Origin: an uncultured Dehalococcoidia bacterium
GTDB lineage: Bacteria > Chloroflexota > Dehalococcoidia > Dehalococcoidales > UBA3254
Direction: 5' to 3'
Length of the DNA stretch: 7,303 nt
NCBI GenBank assembly: GCA_903890885.1
Contig: CAITCX010000390.1
Span: 1 to 7,303, forward strand
In this document: one piece after another, positions 1-6,256 of the stretch
Layout: every line of letters starts with the position of its first letter
Numbering within the stretch: position 1 is the stretch's first letter
Made by a program: the position numbers and the translations under genes
The notes under the pieces: model-generated
Database searches by the model: none
Told to the model about the DNA's origin: nothing
The model's input: the letters and a program-made list of their open reading frames with translations, nothing else

Positions 1-1
1 G

Positions 2-1372
2 CTAACCCCGGATGACAGCCCTTTTCTTGCCGATGTTGAGGCCGTGGCGCTAGGCGCAGGCCAGGAAAGTCGGATTATGCGTGAACTGGGCCGCAGTCAG
101 ACTCCCCAAAATGCGCACGCATTATTATTAGAACTGGGGCGCTGGGAAAAAAGGTTTAATCCTTATCCGCAACGTTTCGGAGTTTCGCTTTCAGTTCCAG
201 TCGCCGATTTGCCAGAATTGCCAGAGGAAGAGCGGGTAGACCTTACCCACCTTCCGGCTTATGCTATCGATAACGCATGGACCAATGACCCTGATGACGC
301 TGTGAGTTTGGAAAGCCCCACCCGCCTGTGGGTCCATGTGGCAGACGTTGCCGCCCTGGTCCCTTCAGACAGTCCGGCTGACCTTGAAGCGCGCAATCGT
401 TCCACCAGCCTCTATTTACCGGAAACGACGGTGCCGATGTTACCTGCTGAAGTCAGCCAGCGGTTAGGATTAGGCATCCGTGATGTCTCGCCGGCGTTGT
501 CCTTTGGCCTGAACCTGGATTCACAAGGGGTGATTGTCGGTGTGGATATAGTGCCCAGTTGGGTGCGGGTCTCGAGGCTCACTTACGACCAGGTTGAGGA
601 CAGGTTGACTGAACAGCCTTTTGAGAGGCTGCTCTCTATAGCCCGGAACAATCAGGCCCACCGCCAGAACAATGGTGCGGTCAACATAGACCTGCCGGAA
701 GTTGATATTCGCGTTGAAAACGGGGAAATTGTGTTTCGTGCGGCAAGCTCATTAAAAAGCCAGATGATTGTGAGGGAAGCCATGCTTATGGCAGGGGAAG
801 CAGTGGCTGCCTATGCGCTCAAAGAGGGTATCCCTCTGGTATTTTCTACGCAGCAGGCCTCTCAAATCCCCGAGTTACCGGAGGGTCTGGCAGGGATGTA
901 CGCCCTTCGCCGTTTAATGAAGCGCGGACAACTCAAGAGTGTAGCGGATAGACACGCTGGTACTGGTCTGGAGGCCTATACTCAGGTCACCAGCCCTCTG
1001 AGACGCTATCAGGACTTGATAGCCCATCAACAGCTGCGTGCCCATATTCGGGGCCGGGCTCTTTTAACTTCTCAGGAAATTCTCCTGAGACTGGCGGCAA
1101 CCGAGGCTGTTATGAGTAATATGCGGCAGGTAGAGAGGCGTTCCAACCAGCACTGGACCCTGGTGTATCTTTCAGAGACTCCCCAGTGGCGTGGGGAAGG
1201 GGTGATCGTAGAGATTGAAGGCAATCGCGCTACTGCGCTTATCCCCGGCATTGGCCTGGAAACCCATATGAATTGCCCGAGCAGTTTGCCTTTGAACGCG
1301 CGGGTTCCCATCGTGCTGGGAGGATCCAACATACCTGAATTAAGTGTTTATTTTCGAATTGAAAACTTGTAA
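2..1372 (+). CDS. RNase II/R-family (RNB domain) exoribonuclease, 5' partial
   Basis: The reading frame is open from the window edge, so the start lies upstream; 456 residues are visible. The GTG at 44 has no ribosome binding site and is probably internal. The RNB catalytic signature is present: Asp codons at 269, 287, 293 and 296 form the ID-x5-D-P-DD pattern, matching the four metal-binding Asp of RNase II (D201/D207/D209/D210 in E. coli). The SPLRRYQD motif near 992-1015 matches the RNase II SPIRRYGD segment that contains the catalytic Arg. The last ~60 residues (WRGEGVIVEIEG onward) look like a degenerate S1/OB RNA-binding domain. The part before the RNB domain (LLLELGRWEKRFNP) recalls the helical/winged N-terminal region of Deinococcus and cyanobacterial RNB enzymes rather than tandem cold-shock domains; this is inference. 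The expected role is 3'-to-5' hydrolytic decay of single-stranded RNA in the cytoplasm. I cannot decide between rnb and rnr, so no symbol is given. Confidence 0.9.
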   Translation, partial: LTPDDSPFLADVEAVALGAGQESRIMRELGRSQTPQNAHALLLELGRWEKRFNPYPQRFGVSLSVPVADLPELPEEERVDLTHLPAYAIDNAWTNDPDDAVSLESPTRLWVHVADVAALVPSDSPADLEARNRSTSLYLPETTVPMLPAEVSQRLGLGIRDVSPALSFGLNLDSQGVIVGVDIVPSWVRVSRLTYDQVEDRLTEQPFERLLSIARNNQAHRQNNGAVNIDLPEVDIRVENGEIVFRAASSLKSQMIVREAMLMAGEAVAAYALKEGIPLVFSTQQASQIPELPEGLAGMYALRRLMKRGQLKSVADRHAGTGLEAYTQVTSPLRRYQDLIAHQQLRAHIRGRALLTSQEILLRLAATEAVMSNMRQVERRSNQHWTLVYLSETPQWRGEGVIVEIEGNRATALIPGIGLETHMNCPSSLPLNARVPIVLGGSNIPELSVYFRIENL

Positions 1373-1383
1373 ATGCCCGGATT

Positions 1384-1419
1384 TGAATTGATATTTGTTA
1401 TTAATTACAATTCATTTTT
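1384..1419 (+). terminator. Possible weak terminator after the RNase gene
   Basis: A 7-bp inverted repeat, TGAATTG (1384-1390) and CAATTCA (1408-1414), lies 11 bp after the RNase stop codon and is followed by a short T run (1415-1419). The stem is AT-rich and the loop is 17 nt, so it would be weak. Position is its best support. Confidence 0.22.
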
Positions 1420-1499
1420 ACTTCCTATTTACTTCAAAATACAGTTAAAAATAGTATATTAACAAATTACTAACAATTGTGTGATAAAATTGACTTCGG

Positions 1500-1529
1500 T
1501 TGGAGTTTTTGCTGAATCAGACCTATAAT
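1500..1529 (+). promoter_or_regulatory. Candidate sigma-70-type promoter of lipoprotein A
   Basis: TATAAT at 1524-1529 is a perfect -10 box. The element at -35 position, TTGGAG (1500-1505, 18-bp spacer), is poor, matching 3 of 6 consensus bases. Transcription would start near 1536, just before the Shine-Dalgarno. The -10 is partly preserved (TATATT, 3427-3432) in the decayed copy at 3420-3521, which supports its inclusion in the duplicated unit. An alternative extended -10, TGATAAAAT (1482-1490), lies upstream without a clear -35. Confidence 0.4.
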
Positions 1530-1552
1530 TTAAGAAAATGAGGGAGACAAAC

Positions 1553-3265
1553 GTGAGGAAGGTATTTTCGGCACTGGTAGGAATTGTTGTAATTAGCGTT
1601 ATGCTGACCGGATGTGTCGGGGCGGTGGCGACTTCAACAACCAAACCCGTTTCTCCAGCAGCAACATCCGCTGCAGTTCCTGCGTCGACTGCTGCTGTGC
1701 CTTCGACTACTGCTGTGGTTTCGATATCAGCAACACCAGCAGTGCCGGTGCCGACACCTGCTGGGCCTTCGACATCAGCCTCCTCACCACTGCCGGAGTC
1801 GACTTCCGTTGTGGCTCCTCCATCACCATCCGCAGCGCCTGGTAAGCAACCGGCGCAGGGAGCCCAGCCTAAAGGTGCAAAAAAGAATGCTGGCACCTCT
1901 ACTGCAACAGGCACTACTCCATCAGCCGTTGGACCTGCTGCCGCCGCTGCAACAGCCGCAGCCTCAGTCATCGCAACATCGGTAGCTGTTGCCTCTACCA
2001 CGATGAACACTCAGGCTTTTCCGGGAAATGTCCTTTTGTGGCAGCCCACTGCTGACTCCATAACCCTGAGTTTGTTGTCGCCGGCTTCCGCTGAACTTTT
2101 TATTCAATATGGGAAAAAATCCAATCAGTATGACACCCAGACCGGCGTTTTCAGTTTGCAGAAAGACCAACCGCTGGACATCAAGATAACCGGCCTGAGT
2201 AAAGACACGCAATATTACTATCGGATTTGTCATAAGACCGCTGCTGATGCCGCCTTTAATGCCGGTACGGAAGGTGCTTTTATTACCCAGCGCCCACCCG
2301 GAGAGAGTTTTGTCTTTACTGTGGATGCCGACCCTCATTTTGACAGCGGTACAGACCCGGCCAAGGTAAAACTGGCTTTCCAGAATATTCTGAATGAGCA
2401 TCCTGATTTCGATATCGATCTGGGTGACACTTTCATGAGCGAAAAGCTGGCTCCCAAAAGCTACGATGAGACAGCCGCAATATACCAGGACCGCAGGAAC
2501 TTTTACGGCGTTTTCGGTGGTTCAGTGCCGCTTTATATGGTATTGGGTAATCATGATGCCCTGACACCCTGGGATAATCAGGCTCGAGATGTGTACTATC
2601 CGAATCCAACTGCGGACAGTTTTTATAGCGGCGGCCGCAACTACTACTCCTGGGAATGGGGCGGTTCGCTTTTCGTTGTCCTGGATCCATTCTCGTTTAC
2701 TACTGCGAAAGGAGCTGCAGGCTGGGACTGGACCCTGGGCAAAGTCCAATATGATTGGTTGAAGGCCACTATGGAAAAAAGCCAGGCGAAATACAAGTTT
2801 GTTTTTACTCATCACCTTATTGGTGGTAATGATTTAGGCGCCGGCGGCAATGGCCGTGGGGGAGTTGAAACAGCCAGGTTCTTTGAATGGGGAGGCCAAA
2901 ATACCGACGGCACCCCGGGATTTGATACTAACCGACCAGGCTGGGGGAAACCCATACAGCAATTATTGGTAGATAACCACGTAACCATGGTTTTCCATGG
3001 ACATGACCACTTTTTCGGCAAGCAGGAATTCAACGGGATCATATATCAAGAATGTCCCCAGCCGGGTTCGGGTGGTGATGCGATGAAAGCCACGACCTTC
3101 GGTTACGTGAATGGCGTTTTTATGCCCAGCCCCGGACATGTTTGCGTATCTGTATCGGATGGAAGCATTAAGGTAGATTACATCAAAGTCTATCTGCCGG
3201 GACAAGAACCGGCAGGTCACACTAATGGTGAGGTAGCCTACTCTTATACTATCAGCCAAAAATGA
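1553..3265 (+). CDS. Lipoprotein A: PAP-N/Fn3-like plus calcineurin-like metallophosphoesterase
   Basis: Predicted 570-residue surface-anchored phosphoesterase. I prefer GTG 1553 over the in-frame ATG 1538. AGGGAG (1541-1546) sits 6 nt before the GTG, and the resulting N-terminus MRKVFSALVGIVVISVM aligns end to end with paralogue B. The lipobox LTGC places the lipidated Cys at residue 21. A linker of ~130 residues rich in Ala, Thr, Ser, Pro and Val follows. Residues ~153-247 form a fibronectin-III-like domain of the type found before purple-acid-phosphatase-like enzymes. The metallophosphoesterase domain runs from ~252 to the end and keeps all motifs: D260-P-H262, G-D292, G-N333-H334-D, H420/H421 and G-H484-D-H486. 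Motif I has His and motif II (GDTFM) lacks the Tyr of true purple acid phosphatases, so a non-PAP dinuclear site is expected. Substrate is unknown; phosphomonoester or phosphodiester hydrolysis outside the cytoplasm is inferred. It is probably monocistronic, ending at the terminator at 3308. Confidence 0.88.
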   Translation: MRKVFSALVGIVVISVMLTGCVGAVATSTTKPVSPAATSAAVPASTAAVPSTTAVVSISATPAVPVPTPAGPSTSASSPLPESTSVVAPPSPSAAPGKQPAQGAQPKGAKKNAGTSTATGTTPSAVGPAAAAATAAASVIATSVAVASTTMNTQAFPGNVLLWQPTADSITLSLLSPASAELFIQYGKKSNQYDTQTGVFSLQKDQPLDIKITGLSKDTQYYYRICHKTAADAAFNAGTEGAFITQRPPGESFVFTVDADPHFDSGTDPAKVKLAFQNILNEHPDFDIDLGDTFMSEKLAPKSYDETAAIYQDRRNFYGVFGGSVPLYMVLGNHDALTPWDNQARDVYYPNPTADSFYSGGRNYYSWEWGGSLFVVLDPFSFTTAKGAAGWDWTLGKVQYDWLKATMEKSQAKYKFVFTHHLIGGNDLGAGGNGRGGVETARFFEWGGQNTDGTPGFDTNRPGWGKPIQQLLVDNHVTMVFHGHDHFFGKQEFNGIIYQECPQPGSGGDAMKATTFGYVNGVFMPSPGHVCVSVSDGSIKVDYIKVYLPGQEPAGHTNGEVAYSYTISQK

Positions 3266-3307
3266 AGATAAAAGCTTAAACAATATAGCTTTCTTCCTGA
3301 AATATAA

Positions 3308-3360
3308 AAATACGCCCCGAAAACAGTCAAGTTTTCGGGGCGTATTTCGTTGGTTTTTTT
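3308..3360 (+). terminator. Strong intrinsic terminator after lipoprotein A
   Basis: Perfect 17-bp stem (3308-3324 with 3331-3347) containing a CGCCCCG/CGGGGCG core, with a 6-nt loop AGTCAA. Seven T residues follow at 3354-3360. It starts 42 bp after the stop of lipoprotein A. The upstream flank is A-rich, so it could also stop transcription on the minus strand, although no minus-strand gene is visible here. Confidence 0.92.
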
Positions 3361-3419
3361 AGAATATGACAATATCAGCTATCTTTCATAATAATTCGCA
3401 TGAGATGCATTAATCCGCA

Positions 3420-3521
3420 ACCTAGTTATATTTTAAAAAGAGGTAAACAAGCGTAAGGAGGATAATTTCGGCACTGGTAGAAAATATCGTAATCATCGTT
3501 ATGCTAACCGAAAATACCGGG
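3420..3521 (+). pseudogene. Decayed 5' end of a third lipoprotein-A-like gene
   Basis: Within the 365-bp gap between lipoprotein A and the regulator, 3453-3521 aligns without gaps to the first 23 codons of lipoprotein A (1553-1621), with 53 of 69 bases identical by hand count. An exact shared block is TCGGCACTGGTAG. Homology continues upstream through the ribosome-binding region and -10 box to about 3420 (ACCTA start, one indel). The copy is broken: the start codon GTG is GTA, and the lipobox LTGC reads LTEN, so the lipidated Cys is lost. Beyond 3521 only scattered gapped resemblance to the linker start remains (CAGCAG, TCCGCT), and no Fn3 or phosphoesterase domain follows. The frame runs to a stop at 3621-3623 without a supported start. 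It is best read as the relic of a duplicated copy. Confidence 0.78.
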
Positions 3522-3587
3522 ACGACCAGGCTTTTGCAGCAGTTTCCGCTTCCCCAACATAATAATATAGATACGACTCTTTTACGA

Positions 3588-3603
3588 TGTCGTCTTGACG
3601 ACA
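3588..3603. promoter_or_regulatory. Perfect 16-bp palindrome, candidate Crp/Fnr-type operator
   Basis: TGTCGTCttGACGACA is a perfect 7-bp inverted repeat around a 2-nt centre. Read as TGTCG-N6-CGACA, it has the same 5-6-5 geometry as the Crp core site TGTGA-N6-TCACA. It covers the -35 element (3595-3600) of the regulator promoter, a position expected to cause repression. A further half-site-like GACGAC lies at 3521-3526. Assignment to the adjacent Crp/Fnr protein is inference. Confidence 0.55.
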
Positions 3604-3624
3604 GAATATTACCGGCAATATAGT
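3595..3624 (+). promoter_or_regulatory. Sigma-70-type promoter of the regulator, probably leaderless
   Basis: TTGACG (3595-3600, 5 of 6 consensus) and TATAGT (3619-3624, 5 of 6) are separated by 18 bp. A start 7 nt past the -10 falls at 3631, the A of the regulator's ATG. No Shine-Dalgarno precedes that ATG, which agrees with a leaderless mRNA. Confidence 0.6.
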
Positions 3625-3630
3625 TAAAAT

Positions 3631-4371
3631 ATGAGCAAGAACAAAATAATATCCGGGAAGTTGGGCAACGTGTTCTCGAGTATCACTGACAAGTCTCAGC
3701 AAGATAGTAATTTATTCTACGATAGCGATCTTTTTAAGGGACTTAGATCGACGGAACTAAAACTGCTTTTTAGCAAGATGGAAACCCGCTCTTATAAAGC
3801 TGGCAGTATTATCTTCATGCCGGAGGCCGCGTCCTGTGAAAGGTTATATCTCTTAAGCCAGGGTAGGGTTGAAATGTACCGCCTCACGGCTAACGGAAAG
3901 CGCCTAGTAACCCGCTATATTTCACCAGGGGGAATTTTCGGTGTCAGAGGAATATTTGATCGTAGAATGCAGAAAAATTATGCCGAAGCTGTAACGGATA
4001 GCATGATTGGAGTAATAACCCGGGCGCAAGTTCTGGAGCATCTCAAACTTCAACCGGATTTGATGCTGCGGATTTTGGAGACTATGTGTACGCGCTTATA
4101 TCTACTTGAGGACCATCTTGTAGAAACAGTCTACAATCCGGTAACAATTCGGCTAGCCTATTATTTGCTTACTAATGCCGATGCGGCTTCAGGAGTATTA
4201 ATCGATATCACTCACGAAGAGATTGGCAATCGAATTGGAGCAGTACGTCAAACGGTGACGGAGACCCTGGGTCTTTTCCGCAAGCAAGGTCTAATACAAA
4301 CTAAACCAGGGCAAATTCAGATAATTGATCGGCACAGGTTAGAGGAAACCATAAAACGCCGAGAAGGTTAA
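3631..4371 (+). CDS. Crp/Fnr-family transcriptional regulator
   Basis: Protein of 246 residues with the usual Crp/Fnr order. Residues ~28-140 form a cyclic-nucleotide-binding-like beta barrel (KAGSIIFMPEAASCERLYLLSQGRVEMY). A dimerisation helix follows at ~142-172, then a winged helix-turn-helix at ~185-232 (ITHEEIGNRIGAVRQTVTETLGLFRKQGLI). R206 aligns with Crp R180 of the recognition helix, but Crp E181 and R185 are replaced by Q207 and E211, so the operator should differ from TGTGA. The phosphate-binding cassette of Crp (GELGLF...RTAS) reads GVRGIF...KNYA, so cAMP is an unlikely ligand. There is no N-terminal Cys cluster as in Fnr, and only two Cys were seen. The signal is therefore unknown. 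ATG 3631 has no ribosome binding site but coincides with a predicted transcription start; GTG 3670 is an alternative start. It lies 117 bp upstream of lipoprotein B on the same strand, making B and C plausible targets. Confidence 0.93.
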   Translation: MSKNKIISGKLGNVFSSITDKSQQDSNLFYDSDLFKGLRSTELKLLFSKMETRSYKAGSIIFMPEAASCERLYLLSQGRVEMYRLTANGKRLVTRYISPGGIFGVRGIFDRRMQKNYAEAVTDSMIGVITRAQVLEHLKLQPDLMLRILETMCTRLYLLEDHLVETVYNPVTIRLAYYLLTNADAASGVLIDITHEEIGNRIGAVRQTVTETLGLFRKQGLIQTKPGQIQIIDRHRLEETIKRREG

Positions 4372-4387
4372 ACACTATCTTCCTGGA

Positions 4388-4406
4388 TGATTGAAATGAT
4401 AATCAA
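4388..4406. promoter_or_regulatory. Imperfect AT-rich inverted repeat upstream of lipoprotein B
   Basis: TGATT (4388-4392) and AATCA (4401-4405) form a 5-bp inverted repeat with an 8-nt spacer. The overlapping TTGA-N8-TCAA (4391-4406) recalls Fnr half-sites but has the wrong spacing for a TTGAT-N4-ATCAA site. It lies ~85-100 bp before the start of lipoprotein B, where an activator could bind. The gap 4372-4488 is otherwise AT-rich with no confident promoter. Confidence 0.22.
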
Positions 4407-4488
4407 ATAAACATTTTGGATAAAAACAATTACAGGATGAATGTATAGAAGTAGAAATTTAATTATATATATAAAGAGAGTAATCACC

Positions 4489-6210
4489 ATGAGAAAGTTT
4501 TATTCTACACTGGTGGTAATCGTGGTTATTAGTATTATTCTGACCGGATGTGCCGGGACACCGGCTACCACTGCACCACCACCGCCGCCACCACCACCAG
4601 TTCAGGCAGCGCCACCAGTTCAAGCAGCACCGCCAGCGCATGCAGAACCGCCAGTGCAAGCGGTTCCTCCCTCAACAACTGCTCCGCCGCCGCCAGCACA
4701 ACCAGCACCCCCATTACAGGCAGGAACCCCCGGGTCGATTTCTGCTGTGCCTCCGACATCAGCATCCCCAGCCCAGGGTACACAACCAGAGCAGGGCAAC
4801 AATCGTGGAAAAGGTCGCAGCGGCTCTTCTGCCTCAAATGATACTACAATGGCGGCAGCGATTATCCCGACAGTCGTTGCTCCGACAACCACTGCATCAG
4901 TCTCTGCTTCATCAGAAGTCGTTTCTTCAACCGTCCTTAACAAGAAGGATTTTCCGGGAAATGTGTTGTTGGGTAAGCCCACCACTGACTCCATAACTTT
5001 GAGCTTATTGGCTCCGGCTGCGGCTGACCTGTTTATTCAATATGGTAAAATAACCAATAATTACGATCTCCAGACCAATGTTTTCAGTTTGCAGAAAGAC
5101 CATACTCTTGACATCCAGGTTACCGGGCTAAGTAAAGACACACGATATTACTATCGAATCTGCCATAAGACCGCCATTGATTCCGACTTTAAAGCCGGCA
5201 CGGAAGATACTTTCATTACACAGAGAGCGCCCGGCGAAAGTTTTGTTTTTACCATTGATGCCGACCCTCATTGGGACGATAACACCGACCCGGCCAAGGT
5301 AAAACTGGCATTCCAGAATATTCTAAGTGAGCATCCTGATTTCAACATAGACATGGGAGACACTTTTATGACCGAAAAGCTGAATCCCAAAAGCTACCAG
5401 GAGACCGCCGCTGTTTACCAGGACCGCCGGAGCTATTTCAGCATTTTCGGTGGTTCAGTGCCGCTGTATCTGGTTCTTGGTAACCATGACGGCAGAAAAC
5501 CCTGGGATTATCAATCTCGTGATGTATACTTCCCGAATCCAACTCCTGACACTTTTTATAACAAAGGCGGCCTCAACTACTATGCCTGGGAATGGGGCGA
5601 TTCACTCTTCGTAGTCCTGGATCCCTTTACATATACTAATAAACAGGGCGCTGCCGGCTGGGATTGGACGTTGGGCAGAGTCCAATATGATTGGTTGAAG
5701 ACCACCCTGGAAAACAGCCATACCAAATACAAGTTTGTTTTTTCCCATCACCTGGTAGGCGCTTTAAGTCTGGGCAGCGCAGGTAACGGCCGGGGAGGAG
5801 TCGAGGCAGCCAATCTTTATGAGTGGGGAGGCCAAAATGCCGACGGCACCTGGGGATTTGATAAGAACAGGCCAGGTTGGGGGAAATCCATCCAGCAGTT
5901 GCTGGTGGATAATCATGTAACCGCGTTCTTTCACGGACATGACCATTTATATGCTTACCAGCAGCTAAATGGCGTAGTGTATCAGGAGTGCCCTCAGCCG
6001 GGCGCAAAAGGTAATCAAAGCATGGCGCAAGTTATTGGTTACAAGGAAGGGGTCATAATGCCCAGTTCTGGTCATATGCGGGTAACAGTAACTGATTCAG
6101 GGGTGAACGTAGATTATATCAAGACCTATGGGCCATCGGAAGCTACTACTCAACATCCAAACGGCGAGATAGCTTATTCATATACTATTAATGCCAGCCA
6201 GCCAAAATAA
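4489..6210 (+). CDS. Lipoprotein B: PAP-N/Fn3-like plus calcineurin-like metallophosphoesterase
   Basis: Paralogue of lipoprotein A, 573 residues from ATG 4489. This start has GAGAG (4476-4480) 8 nt upstream and gives a clean signal peptide MRKFYSTLVVIVVISII with lipobox LTGC and Cys21. The in-frame ATG at 4441 would add 16 residues before the signal peptide and is disfavoured. The linker begins with eight consecutive Pro, then four PPVQAx-type hexapeptides, then Pro/Ala/Thr/Ser-rich sequence, with a short basic stretch (RGKGRSG). The Fn3/PAP-N-like domain covers ~153-247. The phosphoesterase domain retains D259-P-H261, G-D291, G-N332-H333-D, H420/H421 and G-H484-D-H486. By eye about 70% of residues match A from the Fn3 domain onward, while the linkers do not align. 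It should be exported, lipid-anchored and catalytically competent. No terminator follows; lipoprotein C begins 46 bp later, so the two are probably co-transcribed. Confidence 0.9.
   Translation: MRKFYSTLVVIVVISIILTGCAGTPATTAPPPPPPPPVQAAPPVQAAPPAHAEPPVQAVPPSTTAPPPPAQPAPPLQAGTPGSISAVPPTSASPAQGTQPEQGNNRGKGRSGSSASNDTTMAAAIIPTVVAPTTTASVSASSEVVSSTVLNKKDFPGNVLLGKPTTDSITLSLLAPAAADLFIQYGKITNNYDLQTNVFSLQKDHTLDIQVTGLSKDTRYYYRICHKTAIDSDFKAGTEDTFITQRAPGESFVFTIDADPHWDDNTDPAKVKLAFQNILSEHPDFNIDMGDTFMTEKLNPKSYQETAAVYQDRRSYFSIFGGSVPLYLVLGNHDGRKPWDYQSRDVYFPNPTPDTFYNKGGLNYYAWEWGDSLFVVLDPFTYTNKQGAAGWDWTLGRVQYDWLKTTLENSHTKYKFVFSHHLVGALSLGSAGNGRGGVEAANLYEWGGQNADGTWGFDKNRPGWGKSIQQLLVDNHVTAFFHGHDHLYAYQQLNGVVYQECPQPGAKGNQSMAQVIGYKEGVIMPSSGHMRVTVTDSGVNVDYIKTYGPSEATTQHPNGEIAYSYTINASQPK
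4576..4665 (+). repeat. Polyproline run and PPVQAx hexapeptide repeats in lipoprotein B
   Basis: Eight consecutive Pro codons (4576-4599) overlap the start of four 18-nt units: 4594-4611, 4612-4629, 4630-4647 and 4648-4665. They encode PPVQAA, PPVQAA, PPAHAE and PPVQAV. The first two units are almost identical in DNA, which suggests recent expansion. They lie in the stalk between lipid anchor and folded domains. Confidence 0.8.
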
Positions 6211-6256
6211 AGACTGTTTTTAGGCCCTGTTAAATATATTATCTCAGAGGATTGAA

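Noticed and set aside
1490..1495. TTGACT as a -35 for lipoprotein A
   Set aside because: It is 28 bp from the TATAAT at 1524, too far to pair, and no good -10 lies 16-18 bp downstream of it.
1612..1985. Plus-strand alternative frames inside the linker of A, and likewise 4548-4996 in B
   Set aside because: Cys-, Gln- or His-rich low-complexity products are shadows of the linker codons; the lipoprotein frame carries signal peptide, lipobox and domains.
1459..2010. 183-codon minus-strand frame opposite the start of lipoprotein A
   Set aside because: It lies opposite the low-complexity Ala/Thr/Ser/Pro linker, its composition is a mirror of those codons, and it has no ribosome binding site or recognisable domain. 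The similar minus-strand frames at 4620-4994 and 6349-6618 are rejected for the same reason.
3454..3463. Very strong Shine-Dalgarno-like TAAGGAGGAT
   Set aside because: No usable start codon stands 5-10 nt downstream. It aligns with codons 1-4 of lipoprotein A and arose in the decayed copy by base changes.
3501..3623. 40-codon frame from ATG 3501 ending just before the regulator
   Set aside because: The ATG has no ribosome binding site and corresponds to an internal Met of the signal peptide in lipoprotein A; it is a leftover frame of the relic.
4397..4411. GATTGAAATGA motif before B resembling the sequence at the start of lipoprotein C (6250-6260)
   Set aside because: The ATG at 4397 is followed by a stop after four codons and the similarity ends immediately, so it is too short to call another gene relic.
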